A DNA stretch of 64,000 nucleotides from Evernia prunastri (GCA_003184365.1 NKYR01000009.1:1-64000), one strand, 5' to 3'; counted from the stretch's first letter, positions 24,409-37,105 are shown. A program made the numbers and translations. The notes: generated by a model not told the origin, from the sequence alone.

Positions 24409-25857
24409 TTATAATTTTGGCACCATCTTGCCCTCTCCTTCGTCCCCCAAATATCTTGCTGTTTTTGCTGCTTCCATCCTTTCCCTTACCTCCTGATCAC
24501 TAATTTTACTTAAATTCCTGACCTCGACCTCTCTCTCATTCCCCGTTTTTGCTTCAATCCATAGCCCCCTTGTTCTTATGTTTTCTCCCCCAACGGATGC
24601 CTGACAGAATGCTGCCCAATTTTGGTAGCCTTGCCTGCTCATTCGACTCCCCAAAAGAACTAGAAGAAAGCAGTGCGGCATTGATTCCCACTGCTCCGAG
24701 ACGACGATAACGCCCTGGTCCGCCGCCTTTGATGCAACGACCTGGACCTCATCCGCCAACATTTCCTCTCCGTAACAAAACCATAACGGACAACTCCCGG
24801 TCCAATCTTTCGCTGATAGTGGTGATACCAGAGGATGACACAGGAGGCTGGTATCTGAGTATAAGTCCCCTCTCGGCGGATTCGTAGGCCAGGCTTCGCA
24901 GTGTGGGAACCGCGATACTTTTTCTCGACTGATGGGTGGGGGAAGATAATCATAATGAGCATTGTTTATTACTGAGGGCATTGACCGTGTAAGATCCAGC
25001 CATGGTGCCACGGTCGAGCAGGCTGCTGGCAAAGGCAGAGGTAGTGTAATACTGTGGTTGTAAAAAGATACTGATTTTGTGGTAGAGCGATTTATTTGGA
25101 GGAGTAACTGTACGAGGGAAAGACAAATATTTCCACCGGCGGAATCACCTGCTAAAACTATATGCGATGCTGGGACGGGGGCATGGAATGATTCTGCTGG
25201 TGGGTAGAGTAAAGAGAGGTAGGCGATCAAGGCGTCGAGGAGGGCGGCGGGGAAAGGATTCTGAGGAGCAAGGCGATAGCGGACAGAGAGAGCACGGCCA
25301 TTGGTCAAGTGAGCGAGGTGCGCGCAGAGGTCCCTATGAGTAGAAGGATCCATCATGAAGAATGCACCACCATGAAAATAGAGTAGTGTCACGTCGCTTT
25401 TGACTTCTGACATGAGTTTCGAGTAATGTTGGCGTTCGGAAAGGTCAGGCCGTTGGCGGAGACTGTCAACGTTGGCGCGGTAGCCAGTCCACTCCGCCTC
25501 AACAGGCGCCATAACAGTAGGTGTGTATTTCTCGCTCGGCTCTTTTAAAATTTCCACAGCGTGATTGAGTATCTCAAGGACGTCAGGTTGTTCCGGAGGT
25601 GGAATTGTAAGTTTAGATATCCACATCTTTCCCTTGATTCCTGGGTCATGTAGAGACGCCTTCTGCTGCTTCGATATGGGCGTTGGGTGAGGGGAATCGA
25701 GCATTGACCGCAGCGTCTTGACTATGAGCTCGGTCTTGAGATCCCATTTCGTGGATGTTTGAGGAATGCCGAGGGAATGCAAGACTGCGATTTGGAGCAT
25801 GAGAGGGATTTTGGGAAGGATGAGGCGGGCCAACGCTGTGGGGCTCGATACGTCCAT
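24409..25857 (-). CDS. Alpha/beta-hydrolase fold-3 esterase (HSL-like)
   Basis: Intronless 482-aa serine hydrolase of the hormone-sensitive-lipase/alpha-beta hydrolase-3 group, similar in build to fungal steryl-acetyl hydrolases. The oxyanion-hole motif is YFHGGAFF (about residue 160) and the nucleophile elbow is GDSAGGN. The acid is likely the Asp in LADEVQV and the base the His in SMPHCF. The N-terminal region (LARLILPKIPLMLQIAVLH) could form a membrane-associating helix. A charged tail of about 60 residues follows the fold. Substrate unknown; probably a lipid or acetyl ester. All catalytic elements are present. Confidence 0.85.
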   Translation of the reverse strand: MDVSSPTALARLILPKIPLMLQIAVLHSLGIPQTSTKWDLKTELIVKTLRSMLDSPHPTPISKQQKASLHDPGIKGKMWISKLTIPPPEQPDVLEILNHAVEILKEPSEKYTPTVMAPVEAEWTGYRANVDSLRQRPDLSERQHYSKLMSEVKSDVTLLYFHGGAFFMMDPSTHRDLCAHLAHLTNGRALSVRYRLAPQNPFPAALLDALIAYLSLLYPPAESFHAPVPASHIVLAGDSAGGNICLSLVQLLLQINRSTTKSVSFYNHSITLPLPLPAACSTVAPWLDLTRSMPSVINNAHYDYLPPPISREKVSRFPHCEAWPTNPPRGDLYSDTSLLCHPLVSPLSAKDWTGSCPLWFCYGEEMLADEVQVVASKAADQGVIVVSEQWESMPHCFLLVLLGSRMSRQGYQNWAAFCQASVGGENIRTRGLWIEAKTGNEREVEVRNLSKISDQEVRERMEAAKTARYLGDEGEGKMVPKL

Positions 25858-26528
25858 AGTGCTTTGCTATCCTATGCTGTGTAAAAGTGAGGCCAAAAGG
25901 AGAATGGAAAGTCAGGGACTGGTAAGGAGTGCAAGCCAACCAAGCAATCGAGGGTGGGCACAGAAGAAAATGAAGTGGAGAGATGCAGAGTGGTACTCGT
26001 TGTGTTATACTGATATTTGTCCGCAGCCACCGGGTTGTTCATGAACCCATGCTCGAAGTTCAAGTTTTGCGAACCTCGGCATCCAACTAGCGTCCACCTT
26101 ACTGATAAATACCAAGGTCTGTTGTACCAAGGGGTAAAAGATACTCCGGTAAGGTACCCGTAGAGCAGGAATTGGGAGCCGAGGGAGCCTCTGGTCTTCA
26201 GGAACGGGTACTCAAGATGCTACATAGCTACTCTAAAGCAACTAGAATTAGCAAAAGATGCAGCGTATTTGAATCTCGTATAAAGACGGAAAAGGTTTCA
26301 TAGCGGCAGAATGCCATCCCGCAAACATGTTCAAGTGAAAGAAGATGGATATGTTGCCTTTATATGCAGAAGTTGAAAATCGGAAATTCTAGTCTTATTA
26401 CTAGTATGTACCTTACCGACTAATTAAGTTTAATTCCCCGCTTCAGAAAAGTTTACCCGCAGTGCCCCTTTCTCGATTTTGGTGCTGTGGTAGGACAGGA
26501 GAATAATACTAGCAAAATTTTATAGAGG
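25858..26528. other. Intergenic
   Basis: 671 bp; promoter of the hydrolase and 3' region of the HAD gene. Nothing else recognised. Confidence 0.5.
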
Positions 26529-27815
26529 TCAGCGGATATGTGATGATAACTCCGACAAATTCGTGATACGCAGTATTGACCCGACATCATTCTGAACGTT
26601 CTTCCCCGCACCGTCCAACTCGCGATCTAGTAGGAATCCCTCCCATCCTGCTCGTTTTGCTGCGTAATAGTCGTTTTGTATATCATCGCCCGTATGCACA
26701 AATCGGGCTCCGGGCACGACCTGCTTCGTGGCATCGAAGATTGAAGTATCAGGCTTTTCAGACCCAACATCATAGCTCAACATGACAAAATTGATGTCGT
26801 CCTCAGCCTTGAAGCAGGCGTGAGACAGATTTCCGTATCTCCATGAGCCGACCTGCAAGCCAAAGCTTGAGAGAATGGACGGTACACGATCGTCCGAGTT
26901 TGTAATGACACCAACTATAGGATCAGGCCAGGCTGAGTCTCCTGCTGCCTTCATTTGACTTAGGGATTTGAAGAACGGAATCACATCTGGATATATCTTA
27001 TATCCTGCTGAAGAGCTGAAGCGAATCAACAGGTCCGGGACAACTCTTTCCGGCAAACATTTCTCAGAGCTGAAGGGGCATAACGTGGCCTCAATGACCT
27101 ATAGGTTGTCAGTATCAGGCTATCCCTACTCGCGGCGACGAGTATGAGACATTGGTTTCATATCCCCTAGCGGACAAGTGACACTCTGAGACAGCGCGTC
27201 TGCCCGAGAGTAACCTTCTACTGAATCTCTCAACAGATGCTTGATCTCAGCGAAGCTGAGCATAGTCTTTTGGAAATTGACTTGAATGACTGACAGGCCG
27301 AGTCTTCTGGCCATTTGCTCTCATATAACCGAAGACCATCTTACATTTGACCACCATTGGGAAGGGTTCATTCCGACGGTCTTTCCATAATTAGGACAAC
27401 GGTCTGCCTCTTTTTTGAAGGCTAGATCGTCAAGAAGATCAGCACGCCATGCCCAGTTGCAGGATCCTGGTGGTATCCTGGTGCCTAAAAATTGTGGGAC
27501 CTTACCAGCTCGAAAACTCGATGTTATTTGATCATCAGTAAAGCCAGCCAGCCCATATTTTCGGGCAATCTCGGCCTAATGCAGACTTGGGATTCAGCGT
27601 GGCGTTTGTTCTCATACAGGTTGAAGGAGTAAGACAACGGAGGGGAAGGCGCCGCTTCAAATTCGGCAAAAGTGAGGCATTATTCGGACGAATAGAAAGG
27701 AAAGGAAACAAGCGGAGATGCACCTACGTACGTACTGTTTGCCAATGGGTTCCCGAGGAGTGAAGAGAGTGCCGAAAGCATCAAAAGTCAAGACTAGGCG
27801 CTTGTATCTGGACAT
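26529..27815 (-). CDS. HAD-superfamily hydrolase (haloacid-dehalogenase-like)
   Basis: Exons on the minus strand: 27815-27732, 27575-27506, 27421-27345, 27098-26529, giving 266 aa. Motif I is FDAFGTLF: the nucleophile Asp is present, but the second position is F-G-T as in dehalogenases rather than the DxD of phosphatases. Motif II is GVITNSDD, motif III the Lys in GSEKPDTSIF, and motif IV GDDIQNDYYAAKRAGWEGF. The layout resembles HDHD3-type cytosolic proteins of unknown substrate. The 246-nt third intron is long and contains an open frame that I treat as intronic. It is divergent from HMG-CoA synthase across 476 bp. Confidence 0.88.
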
Positions 27816-28291
27816 TTGAATGTATTTACCTCATCTGGAATCTGGTCTGGATTGATAACAGCCTTGATAAATGACTCGGCCCGGATACTCTTCTCCGTAA
27901 AGTAACCGCGAACAAGCTCGGCTCGCTCGGCGCAAGCTACTCTAACTTAATCAAGCCAATTATGTAAGCCAAAAAAACGCTCCGCGAGGGGAAAATTCGA
28001 AGATTGTTGAGCTCCTTACCCCTACAGCTATTTACGTCAATTGAAGACATTCAAACGTCACAAGGAAGGACGATCAGCTCAGGGGCGCATGTATTGCATT
28101 GTGACCGTAAATACAAAGTCTTGTCACCCACCCTCTCATTTGTTTACTTCGTAAAGCGAGCTCCAATTCCCTGCCTACTACTTGTATATCCTGGCCAGCA
28201 AATCCTCCATACTAGTTGAACCCTCCCACACCTCCCGTGTTCACTCAATCGAACTTGCAATTGCAAGCTTTTCTCACTCTCTACGTCCAGT
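27816..28291. promoter_or_regulatory. Divergent promoter, HAD hydrolase / HMG-CoA synthase
   Basis: 476 bp separating two divergent start codons; pyrimidine-rich just upstream of the HMG-CoA synthase ATG. No specific element identified. Confidence 0.5.
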
Positions 28292-29864
28292 ATGGCATCT
28301 CGACCGCAGAACATTGGTATCAAAGCCATCGAAATCTACTTCCCCAGCCAGGTACGTCTCCGAGGCCCCTCGGCGACATTTTCCTTATCCTACTCTCCCC
28401 ATGGCAATTCGTGCTAAATCGAATGTATAGTGCGTCGACCAAGCTGCGCTGGAGAAGTTTGATGGCGTTAGCCAAGGGAAATACACCATCGGTCTCGGAC
28501 AGACCAAGATGAGCTTCTGCGATGATCGAGAAGGTAAACAAAGACAGTACAGCATTACAGAGTCCACTGAAGCTGACCGAGATATCTTACAGACATCTAC
28601 TCGTTCGCCCTGACCACTGTTTCAGCCCTTCTCCGCAAATACTCCATCGATCCCAAGTCCATCGGCCGCCTAGAGGTTGGCACAGAGACACTCCTTGACA
28701 AGTCCAAATCAGTCAAGTCAGTACTCATGCAATTATTCCAAGACGTCGGCAACACCAATATCGAGGGAGTAGACACTGTCAATGCTTGTTATGGGGGCAC
28801 TAACGCGCTTTTTAACGCTATCAACTGGGTAGAATCTTCTGCGTGGGACGGACGCGACGCTATCGTTTGCGCCGGAGATATTGCTCTATACAAGAAGGGC
28901 AACGCCCGTCCCACAGGTGGTGCGGGCTGTGTTGCTCTGCTTGTCGGTCCTGATGCCCCTCTGGCTTTTGAGCCAGGCAAGCGGGGTACCTACATGCAGC
29001 ATGCGTACGACTTCTACAAGCCCGATCTGACCTCCGAGTATCCCGTTGTTGATGGCCATTTCTCGGTCAGCTGTTACACTGAAGCAGTGGACGCCTGCTA
29101 CAAGGCGTACAACGAGCGCGAAGCGTATTTACAAAGGGGTGGCATTACAAACGGCGTCCACGATGCACCAGGAGATGCCACCCCACTTGACCGTTTCGAC
29201 CACGTGCTTTTCCATTCACCTACTTGCAAATTGGTTGCTAAATCCTACGCGCGCTTGCTTTACAATGATTACCGAGCCAACCCGGAAAATCCAGCGTTCG
29301 AGTCAGTGCCGAAGGAGCTTCAAGACTTGAGCTATGAGCAATCACTGGCGGACAAGACCGTTGAGAAGACCTTCATCGCTCTTAGCAAAAAGAAGTTTCA
29401 AACGCGAGTACAGCCTGGTGTTCAAGTACCTACAATGTGCGGCAATATGTATTGTGCAAGCATTTACGGTTCTTTGGTCGCTTTACTGAGTAACGTGCCT
29501 AGCGAGGAACTTAAGGGCAGACGCGTTGGTCTCTTCAGTTACGGAAGCGGCCTGGCTAGCTCTTTCTTCAGTATGAAGGTTGTAGGGGACGTTAGCCCCA
29601 TGGCCAAGCAGGTCAACTTGCACGAGAGATTAGATGCAAGGAGGACGGTGCCCCCAGAGACGTACGATGAGGTAGGCTCTATTCCCACTAAGGTATTGAG
29701 AAGGTAACGTACTGACGGTGTGCTAGATGTGTGTTCTTCGAGAAAAGGCCCATCTGCAGAAGGGCTATACCCCTAAGGGCAACCCCGAGACGATTACCAA
29801 GGGCACCTATTATTTGACAGAAATCGACGAGATGTTCAAGCGAAAGTACGAAATCAAAGCCTAG
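28292..29864 (+). CDS. ERG13: Hydroxymethylglutaryl-CoA synthase
   Basis: Condenses acetyl-CoA with acetoacetyl-CoA to HMG-CoA, the committed entry to the mevalonate pathway that feeds ergosterol and all terpenoids. Exons: 28292-28351, 28431-28533, 28593-29671, 29727-29864, giving 459 aa, normal for fungal enzymes. The catalytic Cys is in VNACYGGT, the general base Glu in LEVGTET and the His in [19 protein letters not shown] near the C terminus is also conserved. No organelle-targeting extension is visible ([18 protein letters not shown]). Most likely the housekeeping copy. It lies about 10 kb beyond the terpenoid cluster, so a dedicated precursor-supply role is only speculation. Confidence 0.96.
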
Positions 29865-30746
29865 ATCTACAATGTAAGAGGGAGTGAAACGTGGAGATCA
29901 ATGATATTCTTTCGAGCGATCGTCCTCCAGCGATCATAATCTACGGATTCATCTCCAGCGTTGGACTAGAGGCTACAGTAATTTCAACAATGCAAGCGGA
30001 TCACGGACAGAACTCTGGGTATTTGATGGAGTTTATCCCCCTGGCGAACCCTGACAGAAGCGCTATACCGAAGTGTCGAGTATTGAGCGCCAAGCGGGAT
30101 AAAATAAGATACAAAAACCTGGGCAGAGATCCGGTATACTATCCTTAAGGTAGGGCTAAAGAGTGACAAGTTCATTTCAGCCAGAGCAAGTTACAGCCAG
30201 AGTGCCAGACAATCTACTTGACTCCTGTACATTGGTGGATTTAGATGCGACTGTACGGAGTACCTTAGGGATACGAAGTTAACGATAAAAACCCTGCAAG
30301 CGCACAGTGTATGATAACATCTGTAACTGGAACCATGCCTTACACGGCGTAGGCGAATCGTAGCATATAGAAGACCAATCTACTTCAAAATCCTCGCAAT
30401 TCGCGTGAATCTTTATATCTTTTATAATAGAGACTGATCTGTAAGGTACTTTCGGATCGATCTTGTTTCATTAGCTCCTTGCCTTGTTGTTTTCACTGGT
30501 GTTTTGGAGTTTCCCGTAGAAGCGCCAAGGCTGACCGGCGGCCGAACGCACCTCCTGGCTCTGATCTTTTGTCCACAACTCAACCTTCATCAAGAGCTAC
30601 ACTTCGGTAATTTGGCTGTTGAGAACAAGAATACTTCATGAGGAAGCGAGAGGGTTAAGGATGCATTGATTTTGCTCGAGATTGACTGGCGCCGCTGTTG
30701 ATTCCGAAACCGTTACCCAAATCTGCGCAGGACGGAGGTTCTTTCG
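29865..30746. other. Intergenic
   Basis: 882 bp; contains a TACGGAGTA motif (30254-30262). No gene recognised. Confidence 0.5.
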
Positions 30747-33081
30747 ATGGCGGACCAGGCCCACCCACATCCAATGCTCGAGGTACCATCGCGAACCGGT
30801 GGATCTGTCCGTTCCTCGCATACAGACATATTCAGTGATGATTTTGCCTTGGAGGCTTTTGAAGTGGCCGATGGCCACCAGGAAACCTCTCTGAATCGCG
30901 ATGAAAGTCATGACGGCACCTCACTTTCCGTTCCGTCCAGGCAATCATCGTATAGACAACAATCATTCGAATCAAGATCACGGAGAAGTAGAGGGTCACA
31001 GCGAAGTGAAACGGGTAGTCCGACTGCCCCAACGTTTGATGATCATGCCTCACGAGTCTCTCATCCACCTCGCAGTATCACATCCATTTCGGACCTAGGA
31101 AGCTTTATTCCCGCACAGCCAAGATCGAGAAGGACTACACCAACGTCTGAATTCTCTCGCGCACAAAGTCCTTATCAAGGAGCAATGGGACCTAGCCACC
31201 CGTATGGAATGTATCAGCAAGACATTGGACTGACACGAACTCCAAGCATGGCAACAACGTCAACGATAAGACAACCAGAGAGATCTTATTCCGGACCTAG
31301 TGGACCTACACAACCCTACGCCATGTACCCACAGAATACTGTTCCGGAGGACGAGCAAGTCCCTGTTGCTCGCTTTCTGGGCATTGACCAGCAATATCAG
31401 CGACGGCTTGGGCCTGATGGAGAAGATGTAGATGATCTCATAGGCCCGGATGGCTATGCGGAGCAACTCCCTCCATATACCCGGTTCGCCAATGGCATAC
31501 CACCTAAGTACACGTCTGGAATGGGAAGTATTAGGAGAAGCGGCATACCACCAAACTACATGTCGGAAGGCGGGAGCATTAGGAGAAGCGCTATGTCAGC
31601 CCCATCGGAAGACTTACAGGAGACATTAGAAAGTCCCGGACATGATCTGATTAGCCCAAGAGATAATGCGAGCTCCAGAGATCCTTTCGGTGACAGCTCC
31701 ACGCGATTGAATTCGAGTACTGCCGTTGGCGTCCTTTCAAAAGATGAAGGCGGGAGCTTCAAGGAACGAGTACGAGAAAGGGGCAAGAAAAAAGTCAGAG
31801 TTTGCTGCGGCGTCATACCATGTTGGCTTCTGTTCGTCATGATTGTGGTTGTAATCCTTGCGGTACTGCTGGGAGGGGGAATTGGGGGCATGATAGCCCA
31901 TAAGCACACCAAAAAAGTCACAGAATACAGCCAGCCAGAAGCCGCACATACCGTCACAGCCTCAGCAAGCTCAGCGTAAGGAACATCAAGTTACTCAAAT
32001 TCTACTATTGCTAATTTGCTCAAGCAGTGCACCGACTGCCACAGTTACGGCCACTGTAGTGCCGAGTCCGCCGGATGCAGTACCAATTGCATCAACACCA
32101 ACCAACCTTCCACCTCTTCCAACTGGCACCTTCGCTATTTCTCTCGACAACTCTGTCTCCAACACGAACTCGTGCCTGACCGATAGAGCTCAAAGCTGTG
32201 CTTGGGACTGCGCAACGGGCGCCAATCTAAGTATGGTAGTTAGTATGGCAGGTCCGCATTCGCCAGTAGTCTCTCTATCATACGCGCCGCCCCCTGACGG
32301 TCTTATACGGTATGGCTCCCAGCCTCCGCAACTCAGTCAACCAGCCAACTTGGTGCTCATGAAGGACAAATACGACTTCAATAAAGGTCCTGCATATGTT
32401 TTTCAGCAACAGTACACCAAGATGGTCATTGTCCATGAAGAAGATATACCCGGTGGGATACCAGCCTCGAAGCGGTCACTTCTCAATCGTTGGTTCTACG
32501 ATAAAGGATTCGAACACCACGGAAGATTATTAGGAAGGCAAGAAGATGACAAGTGGATGAGTGACTCAATTGCACGACCGGTCGATCGGCCCTGGTTCTG
32601 TTACTGGAACAATACGATTCTTGAAGGTTTCATCTTCGTTACTCAGGACGCAAGCGCCAGTGCCAGTACAGCGGGTGCGTCTCCTAGCGCAGCAGCGACG
32701 AGTTCGGGATCCTCCCAATCCCCGGGATCACGTTCCAAACGTCAAAGTCCTCCAGGTCCACCGTCCTATCCCAAGTCCGTGAAGATCGAAGAACGCCGCC
32801 CCTTAAACCCTAGTCCGGCATATTGCGAACAGATGCAGATCCTAGACAACAACCAATCTAATCCTGTATTCAATCCGACTACGCAACGGGTAAACACCGT
32901 GAACCTAACTGAGATTGAGAGCCAGAGCTTCCTTCAGAATCAAGCGATAAAGGAGATGGCCGGTGGTCCACCTCTCTCAGCGCCTGCTGCTTCCCCATCG
33001 GGTTACTCGAAGAAGAGGGGAGCCATAGACAAGAGGTTCGCAGCTCCGACTTACTGCCAGTGCGGATGGATGACCGGATGA
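30747..33081 (+). CDS. Single-pass membrane protein, Ser/Pro-rich (DUF7820-like)
   Basis: Exons 30747-31975 and 32028-33081 give 760 aa. About 350 residues of disordered Ser/Pro/Tyr-rich sequence precede one strong transmembrane helix (LLFVMIVVVILAVLLGGGIGG, about residues 365-385, trimmed here). A basic/cysteine patch (KKKVRVCCG) lies just before it and a His/Lys patch just after. There is no signal peptide, so the N terminus is probably cytosolic. The C-terminal half has a conserved-looking domain (TGTFAISLDN, SCAWDC, CYWNNTILEGFIFV). Two near-identical segments (GMGSIRRSGIPP/EGGSIRRSAMSA) form an internal repeat near residue 260. Similar proteins are common in Pezizomycotina but uncharacterised; the DUF7820 label is from memory. 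Confidence 0.8.
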
Positions 33082-33951
33082 TTGTGAAGGACCATTCTTG
33101 CTTCATTTATTGTCTGGCATACTTGCTAGCCCCTCGTTTTTTACTTCCTTATGGTTGGGATAGGTTCGCGACAGTAGGGTACGTAGGGTACTAAAGGCGT
33201 TGAAAAGACGAGTCGAGAAGGGTATTGTGGGTGTATTTACGAGCAAGGTGTTCCGCTTGGAGTTCTTTGACTCTATTGTATGTCGGCGAGGCTTTACATA
33301 GTTTTGTTCGATGTATAAGTGAGCATTTTGGATGTCACGGTGATAGCATAGGAGATTTGTTGACATATCCGTCAAGCAATATCAACGGTCAAGTAAGACT
33401 CAATCAATGATAGTAACTTGGTATGAGACCACTTGGAATGACTGCATTGAAACATTAGAGGTTACAGAATCCAAATTTGGTTCAGCCCTACACCCCAAGG
33501 CTAAAGCCATGTTGAAAGAGGACCACTCTCCGCGTCACGAGCATTAACTTAATGATTATTCGAACTCGACACCACAAACATGATCTGATCACTTGCTCTG
33601 ATCCTTAGCTCGCCATCGTTACTTGTGCTGTATTGATCACAGAGGCGATGCTCGCTCTTGAAGCTTCACTGGTCAGCCCTTCTGATCTAGGCCCCGCCTG
33701 AAGGCTTGGTGTCTTCCTTAAGCTCTCGTGCCCCCGAGGATTCCCACTGATTCATTCTTTCTTTTCCATCCAAGTTCCAACCGCGGACACTGACATATAC
33801 GTTGGGTTCATCAGCTACGCGGGTCGTCGCAGCGGACGTGGGATTCTGTCTCGCCTGCACTGACACGGTTTGCTAGCCAAGCTCTACGATAACTTCAAAG
33901 AGTGGCCCGGTTCATGTACTTCTAGCTCGATAGAGCACATTGATTACAGAA
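33082..33951. other. Intergenic
   Basis: 870 bp; promoter of the following gene. Nothing else recognised. Confidence 0.5.
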
Positions 33952-35977
33952 ATGCCTTGCTTTAAGGGCCTCGCTGTCAGCATTCATACACCGGAAGGTC
34001 CACTTCCAGAGTACTCCATCCAGAAGCAATCCCGAGTCTCTCGCATAAGCTCCTACATTCCGGTGCCACCTGCCAAAATACCACAGAATTCGACGTCCAA
34101 CCAACCTGAACAGTCCACCTTCGCCATCTCTATTACACTTCTCACGCCGGGACTCAATGTCCCGTACTCCCAACCAAAACCGACACCGGAGAACCCCTAC
34201 CCAAGGCCTCGAATAGTGAGTGGGCTACCAAGCATCACAGGGGACCGAGGGAGGTACGGGAGTGTAGTCGGTCCCTACATTCCTCTGACTACATCACCCA
34301 ACGAGACCATTGCTGCGTACATCTACTTCGACGGCAGAGCCAAAGAGGAGGTTGCTACGCTTCTAAGAAGAGGAGAAGAGACATGGGTCAACTCGAGATG
34401 GGTCGGTGTACCTGAGTCAGAGGGTGGTGGGCTTGCTGAACGGGAATTCCTGTTCCGAGAAGTGGGCCTTGAGAGATGGTTGAATGGGCTTGATCTGGAA
34501 GGAAACGATGCAGCCGCAAAGATTGAGCGACGACGACAGAAGATGGAGAAGAAGCGACGGCGAAGAAAGCTGAAAAGAGAAAGCGATGATGAAGCCGAAT
34601 CCTCGCTGCTGGGAGGAAAGGACCGTTCCGAAAAAAGTGTGCTTCGGTATGGCGGAGGCAACCAATCACCTTTGGAGCAGATGTCGGATTCGGATGAGAT
34701 GTTCCTCTCAAGGTCGGGCTCGGACTCGGATGATGATCCAGTACCGGAATCGACAGGCCAGATCAAAGTTGCTTTGTTTCGAGTACTTGCATCCGGAGAG
34801 ATCAAGAGGGGGGAATATTCCCCCCAATTCGATGCTCACGACGATGATGATGAGATGGGCAGAGGCACTGAGAACGGAGCCAAGACCGATGGGAACAGCA
34901 CTGAAGAAGTAGACCACACAACGAGCTTTGCCCAGCCAAAGTCACTGGATCCGAAGTCGATTAGTACGCAGACGGTGACTGGGATCGATCCACCGGATAA
35001 ACCATTCGCTGTGTTCACGTTTCTGTACCGTGGTGAAAGTAAGTAACCTTCAACTGTTAGATATGCTATAGATCTAATGTATATCAGAGCAACTCCAGAA
35101 GATGGGCATCCTTCCCTCGTCACCCAAAATACCAGACAAAGTTGCAGCCTCGAACGGCAAGCGAAGATCGATGCAAGCAGATTTTGCCAAACTGAAACCT
35201 CTGAATCCGAACGGTCTTATGGGCTTCTCGAAGTTCCGAGACCCTAACGAGCAATCTGAGGCAAACGGGGTCAAGAACAAAGCCGGCAAAAAGAGGTCGA
35301 ATGATGAGGACAGCGACGAAGAGGTTGAGATATCGAAGGAAGTGTTGATCAGGACCGAGGGCGATGATATCCAGGAAGCCAATGGCATGCTATCGTCAGA
35401 AGACGCTAAACGCCAAGGCGAGCTGGCAGAAGGCGTTCAGAAGATAAGAGTAAGCATATCTCAATCGACTACAAACGGTCGCCCATGCTCACAATGAATC
35501 TAGTTAAAACGACAGCATTCTGCCGATCAGATGGACTTGCCTTCGCCTGCGCCTGCCCACAGAAAATCTCCCCCTTCTAATACTCCAACCGCAGGTTCCA
35601 CTCCTCCTTATCAGCCAAACGTAGCTCAGCTCCCCACGCCGCTTCTCCCGAGTACCGTTTATGATGGAAGCTCTTCCAAAGCACCCGAGGATGCAATGAT
35701 CGGCAGCCCACTCAAGAGGCAGCGAGGGAGCGTTTCAGGGCTAGATGAGGAAGCTATGCGATCGAAGTTTGGGCTGGGATTATTGGGTGCCAGTGGAGAT
35801 GTCCTTGGTGCCATTGAGCACGACAAGGACAACCTTGGGCCGGCAGCACAGGATAAGGCTGGCTTTGGCGATATCTTGGGTCTGTCGACACAAGAGAAGG
35901 TCATCTTTGGCGGCCAGCTCGGATCACAGGCACCGGATAAGGCAGTGAAGACGGAGGAAATGGAAGAGGAGTTATGA
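33952..35977 (+). CDS. DUF7918-like nuclear protein A
   Basis: Exons 33952-35038, 35088-35449, 35504-35977 give 640 aa. The N terminus (MPCFKGLAVSIHTPEGPLPEY) and the block AAYIYFDGRA...SRWVG...EFLFREVGLERW match the fungal DUF7918-type domain. The middle has a very basic coiled stretch (ERRRQKMEKKRRRRKLKRE) that should act as a nuclear localisation signal, then acidic Ser/Asp runs and a Pro-rich tail. A second gene with the same domain start lies at 45883-48230. Introns are 49 and 54 nt, unlike the long introner-type intron of that paralog. Function unknown. Confidence 0.82.
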
Positions 35978-36598
35978 TATGTTGAAGATGTATAGGTGCC
36001 AGCCATGGTTCTAAGATGAAAGCATTTGCTTCTCTCTAGGCGCATCTGAGACCGTGGTGCTTGTAGACGGGCGACAGGACATATCGAATCGGTATGCGGC
36101 GCCATTTCTATCGGGGAATTGACATATATTGATGCACACTGGCCTTTTCCAACTGCGGCGAAATTAAATCAGAGAGCTGCGCATGTGTGATAATTCAATC
36201 GTGCGTTCTAATCCAATACAATACATTAGAACTCAACCTATTCTACCTACAAAGAAGCAAATTTGAACACACACACGAGAGGGACGAAGTCGCCACAGAG
36301 TAAGTCAAATTGGCATTGGGCGAAAGATATGTGCATGTGCGGTATCTAAAGAAGGTTCGGGCGGGCGAGACGAACGAAGGTGGCAAAATGAGATAGTACC
36401 TTACCTTGAGTTGCTTACCTTATGCTGCATAATGCACCGGTGCCGTGCATGTAAACGCTTTACTTAATCATTTTATATGTATGTATGTACTTTAATTTTA
36501 TTTTTAAAATTAAACTATGTAAATAGAAATGCCGTGGTCCGTGAAAGGGAATATCCTGACCTAGAGTAGCGTCGATATATATCGACCCATTTTATTTA
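35978..36598. other. Intergenic
   Basis: 621 bp, AT-rich towards the MITE; includes a TACCTTACC motif (36397-36405) and the left target duplication TTTATTTA (36591-36598). Confidence 0.5.
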
Positions 36599-37105
36599 GG
36601 CTGGTCTTACGCGTACACCCCCATACTATTCCGCGTACATCCCCAGATCTATTAGGCGTACACCTTCCCTCCCCACCTCAGATCCGGCAAGATCACGCAC
36701 GGGATGTAGCTTGAAGAGATAAAAAGTCGTATATTTACGAATCTTGATGTATACTCTTATGAGATAGTAGCCACACTCTACGAAGGTCGGTATCAAAAGT
36801 TCTGCTTTCGTTAAGGTGTAGGGCTGCACCTTGACGGGGGCAGGACTTTTGATGCCGACCTCCGTACCCCGAAACTAGATATCCGAATAGCGCATTCCGA
36901 GGGCACGATTCGATATGAAGTGTGACTCACTACGATGAGTTCCGTATCACTTTATGCGATAATAAACTCTCAGAGTGCGTTATCCGAGTAATCTCGACTA
37001 CTTATTAAATATTCTACTAAGAATTTATGAAATGATCTGATTTGGCACGCGGATCTGAGGGGGTGTACGTCTAATAAAATGGGGGGTGTATGCGTAAGAT
37101 CTGCC
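36599..37105. mobile_element. hAT-like MITE, 507 bp, 8-bp target duplication
   Basis: Non-autonomous inverted-repeat element. The ends are GGCTGGTCTTACGCGTAC on the left and, as reverse complement of the right end, GGCAGATCTTACGCATAC. Both run on into C-rich sequence, and a second inverted block (CCTCAGATCCG) lies about 85 bp from the left end and 50 bp from the right end. The flanks carry a perfect direct repeat TTTATTTA (36591-36598 and 37106-37113), the 8-bp duplication typical of hAT transposases. No coding capacity. It encloses the hairpin at 36779-36866. Confidence 0.75.
36779..36866. repeat. Nested hairpin with transition-only mismatches
   Basis: Two 41-nt arms (36779-36819, 36826-36866) around a 6-nt loop. 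The arms differ at eight positions, and every difference is C/T or G/A. The outer end reads TACGGAGGTCGGCATC. A related outer arm occurs at 45391-45416. Confidence 0.8.

Noticed and set aside
27126..27314. Open frame inside the HAD gene
   Set aside because: It lies within the 246-nt intron required to join SQWWSN to VIEATLCPF; no homology seen.
27816..29864. HMG-CoA synthase as a member of the terpenoid cluster
   Set aside because: It lies 10 kb beyond the regulator, with core genes (TVP18, NTF2) between, and looks like the housekeeping enzyme.
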